The notes under the pieces are model-generated. The model searched no databases. It had not been told where the DNA came from and was given only the letters and a program-made list of their open reading frames with translations. DNA of 64,000 nucleotides from Leuctra nigra. Taxonomy: Eukaryota > Arthropoda > Insecta > Plecoptera > Leuctridae. Below are positions 11,237-25,096 of this stretch, one piece after another. The position numbers were made by a program, and so were the translations under genes. The stretch's first letter is position 1. Each line of letters starts with the position of its first letter. The stretch is from positions 28,828,520-28,892,519 of the forward strand of contig OW203767.1 of assembly GCA_934045905.1 (NCBI GenBank), given 5' to 3'.

Positions 11237-14035
11237 CTCCACAAAAACAAAAACATTAACAGAACGGCGTTTTCTTTTCGCGATTATCTCGGAAATGTTC
11301 AATAGTTGGAAAATTCGAAACACTTGTATTCACCTTGTTTAATGATGACCATTATTTTTAGTTGCAAATGCATAAGTTAAAACTTTAGTCTTCAGAAGGA
11401 AAAAAAAACTTAAAAAACGTCCTAATTGATGTTCGAGGATTTTCTTTCTCGACACGATCAATGTTTCGGTGGATTTAATCCCGGATTTAGCATGGAGTGA
11501 TTGGTGGGGCCGATCTATCACGTCGGCAACAGATTGATTGTCCGGGATACAATAGGAAGATCAGGGATAATGAAACAGGGAACGACGAAGAAGAAGAGGA
11601 ATTGATATTTCTTAATTCGACGATGGCGTGATCGAATCGCTCAAGGCTTTTCTTACGTTCATTGATGAAGACCGATGGAGGATGAGAAAAATAGACGAGA
11701 AAAGTCCATGAATATCGCGAGGTTACCTTGAATATGACATTAATCAGTTGAATTGTATATCAACAATAAATAACGAACAGTTTAGGTTCTGCAATGAGAA
11801 GAAAATTATATATTTGTTTTAGACTTGAACGAATTAAATGTTCAATACGGACTAATATTTAAGTAGTTTTAGTAATTGATTGTGTTTTTGAAGTGGTAAA
11901 AATTTCAAGTTTCGTTTTAACTTAATTGATTGTCCGTGATTAACTAACTGTAGGATATGTTACAATTAATCGACACTTTTCAATTTGGTCGCAAATACCA
12001 AATAGACAACATGTTTATTATTATAAAGCATATTTACTATTGGATAATAAAATAACTTTTACGGTAAGGGGGGTCTAGGTAGAGCAAAATCGATTTGAAG
12101 ATCTTCCATTTTATGTATGTGTATTCTTGATCTTTGACTATGTATCTTTGACTATCATTATTTCATGTATTTAATCAAATATGACAATAAATAAAACTAA
12201 AACTAACTAACTATAGCTAAACTATAATTTTCTTTTTTTATTTCAAATCATTTAGATATTAATATTTACACTTTAAGAGTAGCTATTTAATATAATGATT
12301 AAAAACTAGGATTCATGAAAACGTGAACGAGAACATTCTAAAAGTGTTGAATCAATAAAAGCATTCGTCAATAATTTCATATCACTCATGACTCATAAGA
12401 ATTTGTTTTCTAGTTATGAATGTCAAAGACATTTTTCGTATGCTTCATCTTAAAGTAAGGCTACATCAAAGTTGACTCCAACGCGACAATAACACAAAGA
12501 TAATAGATTCCGAAGCTAACACACAGTAATCAAGGTATGTTAATATTAACTCCATCCAATCTTCAACATACTTCTCTCATTAGACGACCCAAACACTTCT
12601 CCCAAACCACCGCCACAAATCGAAGATGTAAAACAAACGTTTCACTGTAAACTATAGATAGAATTATAGATGTAGGGCGTTTCTATCTATTTGTTCGCAT
12701 CGACGGTACCCAAGAGGACTCTAAACCAAAATCCAATGAATTTCTAATGCCTTGCCTGGGATGGGACGAGTATTTGAAAGCTGCCACTACAACTACAAGT
12801 TGAATATATAACAATATATATATATACAGGGAAACAATACGGTACACTTCGAGCGCTCGAGAGGTGGGAACAAACGGCATTTCTAATGATTAGGATTCGC
12901 AATGCAAATACGTGGGAATTAGAAGGGCAATGACTATTTCAGTTCAATTGGAGGTGGTGTCTTTGAGAGGGTTTGGGTTGTCAGGAAGAAAACTGTTGGA
13001 TGATTTTGTCGTTTGGCGATGATGGACGGATGTTGAAAGTTTCGTGAATATTTTGGTGGATGTAATTTTTTGGATGGCGCTTTAAAAATTACATTTATTG
13101 TTATATTTTGGTAGGAAATATTTAAAAATTACTTGTAATTTTTGTTTTTCACAGATATGAAGAAACCACTTAAAAAATTGATTTTTGAGCATCGATTTCT
13201 CGTGGGATTGTTGTTATTGAGTTTTTTTGCTTTTGTGCATATTTGTGTTATACTTTATTGTTTGTTTTGTGTATAATTTAAAGAGTTTTGTGTTGTTTAT
13301 TATGCATTTCTTTATTATAATATATTTGTACCTGCACTGGAGTCAATGCGTCTTTGGATTTGTTGGACAACAATGCATTTATTTCTTTGTTAGGTTTGTT
13401 TGTTATTCTTTCTTTGTTATGTGAACACAACATTAAAAAAATAATTTTACATTGTTAAAAATATAAATTTTGTGCATTTATTGGAGGTGAATATAAGTTT
13501 CTTTGAAAAGATGGTGCTTTCTAAAACTGTATCTTGCTTGGCTAAGGAAGACAGTTGGAAACTGTTAAAAGCACTTGTATTGAACGGTTTACATTGTCAG
13601 AAGATATTAATTTCGTGATTTTCTTAAATCTAAACGTTCTCAGATGTTCATTAGAGCTAAGATTTGCAGATCTTACATCAAATCTTCATATTTGATCTGA
13701 AATCTTTAATAAATACAAAATCAACAGAAGTCAAGAATTCTCTTTCCAAAGATTCAAATTAAATTGAGTTTCTTATTCATTGCAATTATTGAATTGTATG
13801 CCCAAGTACGATCTATTGTGCAAATTTCTGTGAAAAGAGAAGTATTTGAAGAGAGAGCAGGATAGCTAGCATCCCCCAAGGAGTAAGTGAGAGAGAGAGA
13901 GAGGCTGGTTATTACAAGAGAGAGAGGAGAAGACAAGTTGCTATTGAGAGCCAACTAGCGGAAAACGAATGCAATTAATAATTTACAGTACTGATCCGTT
14001 AGACACAAAGCATCAATTCTTTTTACCCTCAAAAT

Positions 14036-14049
14036 CCCCCCCCCCCCCC
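14036..14049. repeat. poly-C run (14)
   Basis: Uninterrupted C homopolymer followed by a C/A-rich stretch. Confidence 0.95.
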
Positions 14050-15269
14050 TCAACCCCAAGCCAACTTCAGCCCCCACTTGCCACGAGTTTTGAGTTTTTT
14101 TTAAAGAAACTGATACAGGCGCTCTGGAAATTAAGTAAACATGGTCATATGGATGAGTACAGTCACGCACATAATGTGATCACTAATCAACTAGCATTAT
14201 GAGTTCGTATCATGCAATTATAATGTGTTAATGCTATTGATCGTCATTAAATATACATACTTATCTTGAAGTACTAATTAGTAAAATGGTGAATCGACAG
14301 AATATGTAAATTATACGTATTATACTCGAAAGCACGCATAATGCCAACCAGAAGTATTGGAAACAGGGTTCCAATAAATTATGTAAATTATAAAATAAGT
14401 TTTAAAAACATTAGAAGCGAGTCAATGCAATTGCATAAATATATAAAAATATATAAAATGCATGTATACAAATAAATTGTAGGAATATTAAAACGAGAGC
14501 CAATAAAAGTATAATAGTTCAAATAAGAAAAAATACACAATTTCACTAGATCTAATAACCGACATACATAACGGTTCATCAAGACCTATTTCTCAATCTT
14601 TCTCATTAATTGAATTCACAAACTGTATTCTTAAAAAGCTCAAAAATGCAGAGAAAATTGTCTCCTGCACATCATTGAACATTTTCTTCGCTTTATCTTT
14701 TTGCTCCTGATTGTACCCAAGTTAAAAAATATCAATGACGTTCTGATCAAACATGAGGCAAGGTATACATATATACAGTGAAGAGGTTTAGCGATTGGAG
14801 AGGTTATATAGTATTTCTAAAGGCAGCATTCAAAGAGGGGTATAGGCAAAAGCTCTAGTCAGTAATGAAACATTAAATATTCAATGAGATACTACGAGAA
14901 TTCCTATCTCCTCAAAATCCAACCCCCCTCCTCCTCCTTTACCCCTCTCTTTCAATTCCCCCTTGCAATCAACCCCCTCTTACCCACCCCCACCTAGCTT
15001 ACACTTAACCCCGAAACAAGTAGATATACACCCTAAACTCATACCCCTTTCAGAAAACCTATAAGCTCCTTTTCTCGGAAGCAAATGTCAAATATGCATT
15101 TCATTTCCTGGTTTTAAGTTAAATCCTGTAAAGCTCAGATCATTTTTTCCACTTTTTGAATATATTTATTCAGCAAAGAGTTGACATACATTCTTAGTCA
15201 AAGAGTTGGCTTTACTTGCAATAATCATGAAGTAAAATTAATTCATGACAAAAAATTTAATTTTGTTTA

Positions 15270-16382
15270 CTAGGAAAACGCTCTGTGTAACGCGTTGATG
15301 AACGAGCACGGACACGCGCAACACCTCGAACCGAAATTATGTCTATCAAAAATATCATTAAAAGCCAATAATTCTTGAAATTCGTCAGACTTGTAGGTAG
15401 AAAAATCTCCAAATATTCCTAAAGTATTAAGCCCATTTACACTGTGCAATTTCTTGAACAACTTCTGTCACATTCCCATTTTTCATACAATTTTGTGTTT
15501 ACACGACGCAACTTTCTGTCACAGAACTTAAAACAATTCTAATTTCCATTCAAGAAGTGTGATACAAAAGTGTGGTACAGAAGTTGTACAAGAAATTGCA
15601 CCGTGTAAATGGGGCTTTAGTCCCAATGACCATGCAAAGTTTTAAGTTGATCGATTGAACCTTTATAATTAAAATGTTCCTAGTCAATATTCAAAAATCA
15701 TAGTTACAAAAATATACCTGGGACAACTCATATGATATAAGTGTGTGTACTTACACAATATTAGACGATCTGTTGAACGGTCATATCAGTTTCATACGTT
15801 TGAAAGTTTTTGCTCTAACTACCTTGGAACTATAAAGAGTCGAAGTAGCCGTGATCAACATTTTCGAGAAATTTGACAGCCAACACGCAAAATGTCCGTA
15901 AAATGTTAATTACTTTTGGATTTAAAAAAAATGAAACTCTGAAAGTCCTATAAACTTCTATAAGTCTGAAAATTGTCAAAAATACAGATAATGTTGGTCC
16001 CAATGACCATGCAAAGTTTTAAGTTGATCGGTCACACGGTTCTAGTTTAAATTTCAAAAATCATATGAAAGATTTTTTTAAATTTTAACTAATGGGAGGA
16101 TTTGGCTGAAACTTTGTAAGATTGGGTATAATGTTGGTCGTAATGACTTGTCAAAATTTCAAATTGATCGGAACAACCAATCGAAAGATAATTTTTTTTA
16201 AATTTGAACCAATCACATGATCCCGTTCAAAAACGATCCCAGGGACCACATAGATTACTTTAATATATGTGCAAAATTTCAGATCGATTGGTTGTGCCGT
16301 TTAACCTGGGCTGTGAACAAAAAAAAACAGAGAAAGTGCCATAAGAGTACCGTGGTGACGCTCGCTACGCTCGCTCAATTAA
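15270..16382 (-). mobile_element. family B Helitron-like element, copy B1
   Basis: One end is CTAGGAAAACGCTCTGTG, then AACGCGTTGATGAACGAGC (the 3' end when read on the minus strand, finishing GCGTTTTCCTAG followed by T). The other end is GACGCTCGCTACGCTCGCTC then AATT. GAGCGAGC near one end and its complement near the other form subterminal inverted repeats, with an AACGC/GCGTT hairpin near CTAG. This is the plan of Helentron-associated non-autonomous elements. The interior holds diverged repeats of CCCAATGACCATGCAAAG. A 187-bp MITE is nested inside. No Rep/helicase gene is present. Confidence 0.6.
15430..15616. mobile_element. Harbinger-like MITE nested in B1
   Basis: The inverted termini are AGCCCATTTACACTGTGCAA and the complement of TTGCACCGTGTAAATGGGGCT. 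Both sides carry TTA (15427-15429 and 15617-15619), the 3-bp target duplication of PIF/Harbinger elements. It is 187 bp and non-coding. It inserted after the family B copy. Confidence 0.75.
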
Positions 16383-19260
16383 TTCCAGACACCAATTTAC
16401 GCTTCACACAACTGTCTGTAATACGAGGAAAGTGAGATGGAATCCACACAAAATGCTCCATTTCTTGGTAAAACTTTAAGGTTTCAATTTACACTTTAAA
16501 GCAAGGAACTTTTGACAACTTAGAAGCTGTAAAAACGCGTAATTATAACAAGAAATTGAGCATTTTATGTGTATTCTATTCCCCTTCTTACTAGGTATGG
16601 CACATTGGAACGAACAACATATTTAGATTCAAACTGCACATTAATAGTTTTTTTTCAGATAGTACAGCCAACCAAATAATTACAAAATTATAGTCTATTT
16701 AAAATTATCGAGCGCTTACTTCAAATATTTGACGGGAGTCGTCCATACTTTAGAATCTCACTCCAACAAAACATTCAAGTCAAACTATTTAAAATTTGCG
16801 CCGCACAAAGCAATTCAAAGCCAAACCAACTACGTGCCAAACCGTCGTTCTTCCTCCACGTTTATCGATAACAATAAATAAGTTCATTATCTTTCCATCG
16901 AAGTAAAAAAACAAAACACACACACAATCATCATGAACGCATAAGAAAACTACGAAATAGAAAACGAACAAGAGTTTAAATGAAACCAAGACATGGTTTT
17001 ACGCCCTTTCGACAAGGTTTTACGCCCTCCCGACACGAAACTCTTTCCCGTTATCGCCGGCAAGTTGTCACAGGGAATGTCAACGATGTATTGATTAGGT
17101 GAAATCGTAAACAAAATGTAATTGTAATCAAGTTGTTATGAAAGGACGAAGGACTTATGCAGTTTGCATGATGCTAGACTGTAATTACAGGCTAGTTTGT
17201 CGGGGGTCAAAGGTATTATGTTTGAGATTTGGGGTTGATTATCAGGTCTAGACGTATTCTTCATCGGGGGTTGAAAATAGCATCGCCGATGCATTTCTAA
17301 GTAGGTGTTGTTAGTTTAATGTGAACTTTTCTTACTGCATGTAAATGATAAGTAAAACTGAAATATTTGAGATCCTGCATGTTTTAAATACAAGTCTCGG
17401 TATTTTTAAATGAAGTTGTTTGATAAGTTGATTATTCAGAAAATTATTTTTCATTTAACCTAGAAGAAAAGTTGAATGAGAGACCGCGACCGACCTACTT
17501 GACTGATAAATATCGTGGTTTTTATTACAGTCAATTTACATTAAAATTTTCTTGGAACTATAATTTTTTCAATGGTAAATCTGGTATTGGATAATAGGAA
17601 TAATGTAGAGAGCAGTTCTTTTCAGCAACCAGATCTATCAAGATTATACATTGGGTGCAAAATGTGACGGCACTTCTATAAGTCCATCGCCTGATAAGGG
17701 TGGAATCTCTCCCCCCCCCCCCCCCCTGCGGACTTGTGGTGACCATATTTTTTTTGATAGCGGGTCATATTTGAAGTGAATTGTCAGCACTTTGACGCCT
17801 GGTGGGTGTCGTGTAAAGAGGGGTTAAAGTGGAAAATTAGGACTTCTTAGAGAATTTAATTGATTAATTGTAACTGAAGATAGAGTCATTCTGAGTGCAT
17901 TTTGGAAATGGGATAAAAAGATATCAGATAGTGTTTTTTTTTGAAAATGCACCAAAGTGCAGACCAGTGATTGAAAGTGAAACAAGTGAAATTATTTGAT
18001 ATGAAATCGACATTATCAAAAAATGCACTAATTGTTATTCAACTTTTGGACAACGACAATGGAATATGGACGTTAGTTCTCTGATTTTTATTTAGAATGA
18101 ATTTAAATACGATTAAATCAAACTCAATTCATATGTTATGAAGAGTTCTTATGGTTTCAGTAAAAGAGATAATTCTTATTCATCGTAAGTTTACTCTTTA
18201 CGATTCTCAGACTTGAAAAATAAAATCCACCATTGTATAAAACGTATTTAAAAACTAGCAATCCGAAAAGTTTAACCCTCTCAACTCATACCACTGTATA
18301 AGACTTAATGAGAATATTTTTTAAGTATCAACCTCCCCCCACCCATTTACCCCTTCATTTCCATCCCCTACACCCTTATTCAAAGGAGATATATACATAG
18401 AAACACACCTGCTTGCTGCTTGGTCCTAATTTACTCTGATAGAAGTTAATGACTCCTAAACTACATTTCGCTCTAATGAGAAAAAATAATCCCATCCCTT
18501 TTGAACCGAGGGAGAAATGTGACATGTTCCTTAAAGGCTTAGATTAAAAAAAATACGTTTTATATTTTTAAGTAATTTTTTCTTCAAGGGAAAATTTTAG
18601 TCTTTTAAAATTGGTAATATTAACACTTTTAATTTTTAATTACAAGATGCAAACATTTTCTGAATTCTTATTAAAACAACTCCCACCTTTCTGGTGTAAT
18701 CTGCGACTCGTTTAATACGCGCTCATTCGAAGAGCTACATTTTAAATCTTGCTGTGTACAAAATTATTAAGTATTCTTTTTCATGGAGTCTTTAAAAGAA
18801 ACGATATTAAGTTAAGTTACTTCACTACTTTCATAGCGAGTTATATTCATAAAGAAGTAATGGATTAAAAGAGAATCTACGTTAATATGAGTCCTTTTTG
18901 GCACTTGCTTTTTCGACGTATATATTATTACAAATTTGTTGATTAGTCACAGCCATTTTTTTAAAAATACTACAAGAGTTTAAATTGTATTGCCAACGTC
19001 CACTGTGGTCCTTCAATATGCACGTTATTAAATAACTTTTATTAACTAGTAAGAAAATCAATACGACATTTCTAATAGTTGGGGCGGCGTTTTCAAAATT
19101 AAAGATTTTTTGGTATCATTTTAGATGTTACTCAAGAGCTTATAAAATTAAGTAGGGTTTGCACTCATACGAATTCTCTTTTCATCGATATGTATCCCAT
19201 GGTCGATCTTCTACTGCAGGACATCAAAATAAGAACGAAAATGAGAAGAACGATAAAATA
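16383..19260. other. intergenic, no gene seen
   Basis: No coding segment was recognised. The only clear simple repeat is the poly-C run at 17711-17726. The open frames at 16789 and 17558 lack recognisable motifs. Confidence 0.4.
17711..17726. repeat. poly-C run (16)
   Basis: Uninterrupted C homopolymer. Confidence 0.95.
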
Positions 19261-19721
19261 CTAGGAAAACGCTCTGTGTAACGCGTTGATAAGCGAGCCT
19301 TCGAATTGCATGCGACATCATATTTGTGTGAAACATGCTGCTCTATAATAGACCTTGGAAATAGCTATGAAGTCGAATGCGGCAAAAGAGCAGTGATATT
19401 TTCTTGAAATGTCTTCGAAAAAAATCAAATATTTCGAAACGAGCTTCAATTGTACATTAAATTTAATATTAAATATCTTGCCCGGTTGGTCTGAAAAATT
19501 ACAAAATCATCTAGAATGTTGATCCTAATGACTATGCAAAATTTTAAGTTTATCGATCAAACGGTTGGATTTTATTCAAACTCTATGACCACTGACATAA
19601 GTGTGTGTGCAGAATTTCTTATGATTGGTTGAACGGTGTGACCTGGGCATTGCCAACAAAGCAAAACCAACAAATTCACAAAGAGCAGTGGCATATTGGA
19701 GCCCCGCAGTTACGCTCAATT
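19261..19721 (-). mobile_element. family B Helitron-like element, copy B2 (short)
   Basis: It begins CTAGGAAAACGCTCTGTG, then AACGCGTTGATAAGCGAGC, and ends near TTACGCTCAATT. The interior has the family phrase 'ATGACTATGCAAAATTTTAAG' and 'ATTGGTTGAACGGTGTGACC'. It is about 460 bp, less than half of B1. Orientation places CTAG at the 3' end on the minus strand. Confidence 0.6.
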
Positions 19722-21072
19722 AAACAGAGCTTATTTATTGAGCTTTTGATTAAATTCATCTTCGATACCGCAAGAATTTGTCACGTTTGACGCAAGTTTC
19801 CCAGCTTACTGTCACAATCCGTCAGCCACCTTACCAAGTTTCCACCCCAAACTTTCCACTCAATTTTCTGCCAAAGTAGATAACTTAAATCACTATTGTT
19901 TCTAAACGATTCTAGTTTTCATTTGAAACTCCAGTATGTTGATACTAATCAAAATGCAAACACTTCTCTAATTCACCCACCAAAACACAGATGGCAGACG
20001 TCAACAAGTGATACACTGTTGCCAAAGTACTTCCCGGTTACTGAACCATCAAAGATAGTGGCCTAAAGATCCCAAACCAAAGCCCATAATGTTTACAAAA
20101 GAGCTCGGCAACTCGAAGTCTTGCGACGGTGTCAATAACTAACTACCATGTAACTCGTATTATCTATACAACGATGTTTATTGTTTAACAACTTTCCACG
20201 GTAATAAGCCCGCCAACGAGGCAATCTATCACTTTCAAAGTAACTTTGGAAAGCAGCTCGAGCCCCCAAAACGTTGTTTAAGGGGAAGTGACGGGGGGAG
20301 AGAGGGCATTTCTTCAAACCAAACTTGCTGACAGGAAACCAAATTAATGACATCAATGTTACGGATTTACGCGGACCCGTGACAACAATGACGAAACAAA
20401 TAAACAACAACAAAAAACCATCAAATCGTTTATCCACTTTTGAAGACATGAAGAAGATGGAAGGAGTCTTTTGGAAAGGGGGGGGGGGGGATTCCTGGTG
20501 CAAAGCGAACCACTTACAGCTATTAATTAGCCATCATTTTCTTCCCTATTGCCATTTATATAACCTGTCTAAAGACATTTCGTAATGTCTTTCAGAAGTT
20601 ATAACATTATGGTTAATAAATCATGGCGTAAGACATGTAATATCAATGTCTTGGAAATGATTCCATGTCACATGGAATGTCACACAGATGCAGGAATTGA
20701 TGTTCTTTGGTTATTTTCGTGATGTTTTGTTGGCACAAATGGATGATTTTTTCTGCACGTTTTGAACTAGAAGATAATGTAACTCTTGGTTACGTGATAG
20801 ACATGGAGAAACAGTGGAGGAGCCGGGTTTAAGCTTCGACCAGAAAGCTCTGCAACATCACTTTGGAATTGATTCTACAATAACTCCTTATTTTCAATTT
20901 GATACTTATCTATGAAGACTCAAAGGATTCATTTACTCCGAAATCAAAACTTAAAATTATGAAAAATAATTTGACTGTTGCTTAGAGAAATCCGAATTAG
21001 TGTCGGTGACTTTTTTTTAAATTTACATCAAGTAACTTACAAATATGTGATTATACGTGTAATATACATGAA
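19722..21072. other. intergenic, no gene seen
   Basis: No gene was recognised. A G run of 13 lies at 20478-20490, within overlapping chance open frames on both strands. Confidence 0.4.
20478..20490. repeat. poly-G run (13)
   Basis: Uninterrupted G homopolymer. Confidence 0.95.
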
Positions 21073-22226
21073 TTATTGAGCGAGCTAAGCGAGCGTCTCC
21101 TTTTGACTCTTTTGACACGGACCTCTTTTTTTTTTTTACTTTTGTCTGTTAACTGGAGCAATAGAAGTCGCACCGTTTCACCGAGCGACCTGAAATTTTG
21201 CACACATGTAGAGACAACCTTCTCTGTCTGCAGACCCAATTTTTTTTTGAAATCCATTCTTTGGTTCATTGGTAAAATAAATATCTCCTGATAGGTTGAA
21301 AAATGAAAATGGTCTTCGATAAATGTTATCAAACTCATATTTTGCATGGCCATTAAGACCAACATTGTCTCTTATTTTACAAATTTTCATCCCAATCAGC
21401 TGAGAATGTACGAACTTACATACATTTTAAATAGCTGTCAGAAATTAAGTATTGAAAATTAATGTTTTTCCACTACAATTGAATCAGATTTGCTTTATGT
21501 ACCAGTGTGTTTAGATGCTGTTTACAATTTTCAGTGAAAACCAGATACTTTTATGTTGATTGGGTGGATAATATTTTAATAATTCAATATAGAACGTATT
21601 TCCAAACATATCATTTCAAGTTTTCGCAAAACTAAGGACCTTGATGAACTTTTGGCAATTCGTAGTTCTGATGGCCTTGCTTCCTGTGTGTTTCATAGAG
21701 TGGCGTTTGTTCTCTTCTTGTGATCATGTCATTTCAAATCTTTCCAGCATTTTGCTTATTTTCGTTAAAAAGTTTGGCAATTTGGTGTTTTTTGTGAAGG
21801 TTTTAGTAAAGTTTCCCCGCTTTTATAGCAGGTGAACATTATTTATCGAGAGTTTTTGTCAGAACATTGATATTTAATTTCTTAATAGTCTTCTTCTACC
21901 AATAGGTACCTACTTGTGAAAACGTTGGATTCATTCCGTTTCTGAGCTTCTGTCTATAGCCTGACATTTCCTTGAAGGGTGCTATTTTTTTAAAAGGTGT
22001 GATTAATTCAGTTCAAAACACTACATTGTCTTATTGTAATTGTGGAACGTTGGATTCATTCCGTTTCTAAACTAGGTAGGTAGAACTGTAAGAACGTTTA
22101 ATCTATAGGTTTAATAACGTTAAAACGTGTATTAATGTTTTCTATGTGTTAACGCATCTTCGGTTCTATGTTTGCGCACGTGTCCGGTGCTCGCTCATCA
22201 ACGCGTTTCACGGAGCGTTTTCCTAG
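21073..22226 (+). mobile_element. family B Helitron-like element, copy B3
   Basis: In plus orientation it starts ATTGAGCGAGC, then TAAGCGAGCGTCTCC, and ends GCTCGCTCATCAACGCGTTT, then CACGGAGCGTTTTCCTAG followed by T. The GAGCGAGC/GCTCGCTC subterminal inverted repeat and the hairpin-CTAG end are both intact. The interior near 21180-21370 matches the tandem units of B5 and B7 (AAATTTTGCACACATGT, GATAGGTTGAAAAATGAAAA). No coding gene. Confidence 0.65.
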
Positions 22227-22939
22227 TTATAAAGAAATGTACGTGATTATATACGGAAAATATTATTAATGATTTCGGAATTTATCGCCAATTTGTTACA
22301 TCACGTCGTAAACTTATTTGATGAAAATTCGATTTTTTAAAGTTATATCGATAACTATTTTCAATTTCATATTCCACATAAATTGGTGTGAGAATAATAA
22401 TAGAATAATCTGTAAACAAGACATCAACCAAACTGAAATTAGAAGTGTACGAATACTTCTTGTAGAACATACATTCTAATTAGAATACCTATTTCAACAG
22501 ATGTGTAACGAAGCATTAAAAGTGACACAATCCGACCGTTATCATGAAACCAAAGTGTATTAATAAGCATTTCCTCCGGGAAGAAAGATAGTGTGGTATT
22601 GTGATGTATTCGCATGTGATTACTAAATAGTTGATATCAGTAAAGAGCCACACCCTCAAAGTGAATACGACGATGTGGATTATGCAGATCGAAGCATTGC
22701 GTTTTGATTATTCCACGTGGCAGTGACTTCTCACGGCAGGATTCACCCAAGAGGACAGCTTTTCCAGGTGGCCGTTCGAGAGCTTTCACGTTTTCATTGT
22801 ATACAACTAGAAAGAGTTGAAGGCTAGGGCAAAGCTGTCAACTTTTCGAAGTTCACACAAACAGGTTTTGAAACTTCTTAAATTTTTTTTAGCAGTAAGT
22901 GTACGGTGTTTTTATACCTATGAAAATAAATATTATTTA
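22227..22939. other. intergenic, no gene seen
   Basis: No recognisable gene or repeat. The stretch 22660-22800 is slightly GC-richer, but no frame gave a convincing exon. Confidence 0.4.
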
Positions 22940-23069
22940 GGCCCGGTATAACCAAAGTTAAATTGTGCCGGATTAACTAACTTTTGGATTAAATTCAACT
23001 GTTTCAATCTTTTTGAGGTATCTGATTGGCTGTGCCGCCAATTTAGTCCAAAATTTAGTTAATCCGGCT

Positions 23070-23101
<32 letters not shown>

Positions 23102-23306
23102 ATTGATACACAATATAATACATTTAAATTATAACAAAAACATAGAGAATACCACAAAGCCACGAGGGCTCATCTGTGGAACGCTAGATACCAAAACAAA
23201 ATATAGTCACATCGTCAATGGTCTTGTGCACATAGCAATAACATAATATGAAAAACAATCAAGAAAATAGTAAAACTTTGGTAGTTAACTTTGGTAATAC
23301 CGGCCC
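22940..23306. mobile_element. PIF/Harbinger-like MITE
   Basis: The terminal inverted repeats start GGCCCGGTATAACCAAAG on the left and GGGCCGGTATTACCAAAG on the right strand. TTA flanks both sides (22937-22939 and 23307-23309) as a 3-bp target duplication. The start sequence and TSD fit Harbinger elements. The 367-bp interior contains a T run of about 28 bases at 23074-23101 and no gene. Confidence 0.8.
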
Positions 23307-23639
23307 TTACAAAATGAATGCATTTATTATTTTTAAATACTTTATATAACCAAACAAGATCTTATGAGATCTTTATGTACTTATAAGATAAAAAGATCAA
23401 CAAGTTAAAAATGTCTATGAAATTGTCCATCTTTGGTCTTGTGTAAACTACTTCATCTATGGAAGACGCCATTCGAAACGTATAGCTTCCTTTAAACCTA
23501 TAACTTTTACTGTCATTTTACTTAGAATTGTTTGTAAATATGAAAATTACCTCGTTATATATTTCTGTGGAGATAATCAATATCACAGTGTCTAGCATTT
23601 TCATAAAATCTTGGTAAAAAAAAAGTATATGATTATGAT
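23307..23639. other. intergenic, nothing recognised
   Basis: AT-rich sequence between the Harbinger-like MITE and the SINE. No feature seen. Confidence 0.4.
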
Positions 23640-23827
23640 GATTATTGGGCGATTATGATGAGGAAGGTTGGAACGAAGTGGTCATGGCCTATTATTGGGA
23701 AACTTTCCCAATATTTGCCTCCCGACTGAGGAAACCCACGCAAAACCTTAGTCAGTAACGACGGCAACGGGAATCGAACCCGGGTCCTCCAGAGTCCAAT
23801 TCCAGATCGTAACTACCAGACCACTTT
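23640..23827 (-). mobile_element. tRNA-derived SINE, 3'-truncated copy
   Basis: On the minus strand, TGGTCTGGTAGTTACGATC (A-box region) is followed by CCCGGGTTCGATTCCCG (B box), then a body with CTCAGTCGGGAGGCAAATAT and AATAATAGGCCATGACCAC. It is the same family as 5762-6043. The terminal AACAGTGCGACG block is missing. Confidence 0.7.
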
Positions 23828-25096
23828 ATACCCAAGATTCTTATGTAATTGACGAACAAATTGTCTAAACAGAAAGTCATGAAAGCAGCACCAATGAGTC
23901 CGTCTCTATACTATTAAAAACAAATGACAATATACCATATCACACCCTATCTGACAGTCACATTATCTTAACCCCTTCATACCTGACGCTCAGTTATCAT
24001 CATAGGAGAAAAAAAACGCACTGAAATAGAACTTTTATTCACTGACACACCTATCCCTGTTAATACATCCATGACACGCCTCTCATTGTTTCACATTCTG
24101 TTTACATATCTGATATCGCTAGACCAGGGAGCCAATTCTTTGATTACTCGCTCCTGATTAATTAGTACTGATTTCCGGTGGACGGTTTAGGGAGTGGTCG
24201 TCGGGATCAGATGTAATGAACAATTATGATATTAATTCAATGTGACTGGTGATGTTTTGTGAAGGTAGATAATGGATTGGCGATGTTGACAAGAGGTTGG
24301 TTGGATTAATGTTGGGATGATGACAATGGTGATTTGTGATTGGTTTTTGAAATGAGATTTAATTGTGTTTGTTTCAATAGTGGCAGAGGTTTATCTTGAA
24401 ATAGAATACTCTGAACGATGAGTTTATCAATTAGGAGACGAAGTAATATTAGGTAATCACTAAATCCACAAAAACATTCCGATTAAAAACAACAGCCCAA
24501 ATTGTCTACTTTCTTAAATAAAATATGCACTTAAATTTGTGAGAGTGATAGAGTAGTGATAAGTTGTGTTAGAAAAGAAAATGTCAATTTAACAAGTTAT
24601 GAGAAAATTATTTTTATACTCAATAAATACTTGGCCCTTCAGGTGTAATAAAAAAATATAGAAGAATTTGGTCAGACATAAAATTTTCTCTACATAAAAT
24701 ATTCTAAAAATGACTTGTCGATAATCTTTTAATGCCACTACTTATAAGTGCTGAAATTTTGTTTTATTCGAGTGCGTATAATAATGTTAGTAAAAACGAC
24801 TAGAATATATTTTACGAAAATTTGCACTTGATAATAAAGAGCAGTTAGGACTTAAACCTTTATTAATAATTTTAATAATTTTATTATTTGGCGTAACTGT
24901 TTTTTCATTAAATTGATAAGTTTTCCACACAAGTAGTTGTCTGGTAAAACCATGTATAAAGGTGGAATTTAATATTCGCATTTTAATTATGTTGTGTTTC
25001 TCACACGTCAAAATCCCCAGAACAATTTACCTCGTTACGTGAAATGAAACTACAAACAAAATTATAATTACAACATCCTGGAACAAGTTGGTTATA
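23828..25096. other. intergenic / possible 3' flank of the exon at 25097
   Basis: No gene was recognised. On the minus strand an AATAAA hexamer lies at about 24864-24859, roughly 235 bases past the stop codon of the putative exon. It could be its polyadenylation signal. Confidence 0.35.

Larger units (their letters stand above)
9793..15269. other. intergenic tract, no gene seen
   Basis: About 5.5 kb without a splice-consistent gene. The open frames near 10.0-10.5 kb overlap on both strands and look like chance. A perfect hairpin lies at 11187-11236, a short TA-rich tract near 12808-12825, T-rich sequence at 13200-13440, and a C run of 14 at 14036-14049. Single-exon remnants too short to recognise cannot be excluded. 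Confidence 0.4.
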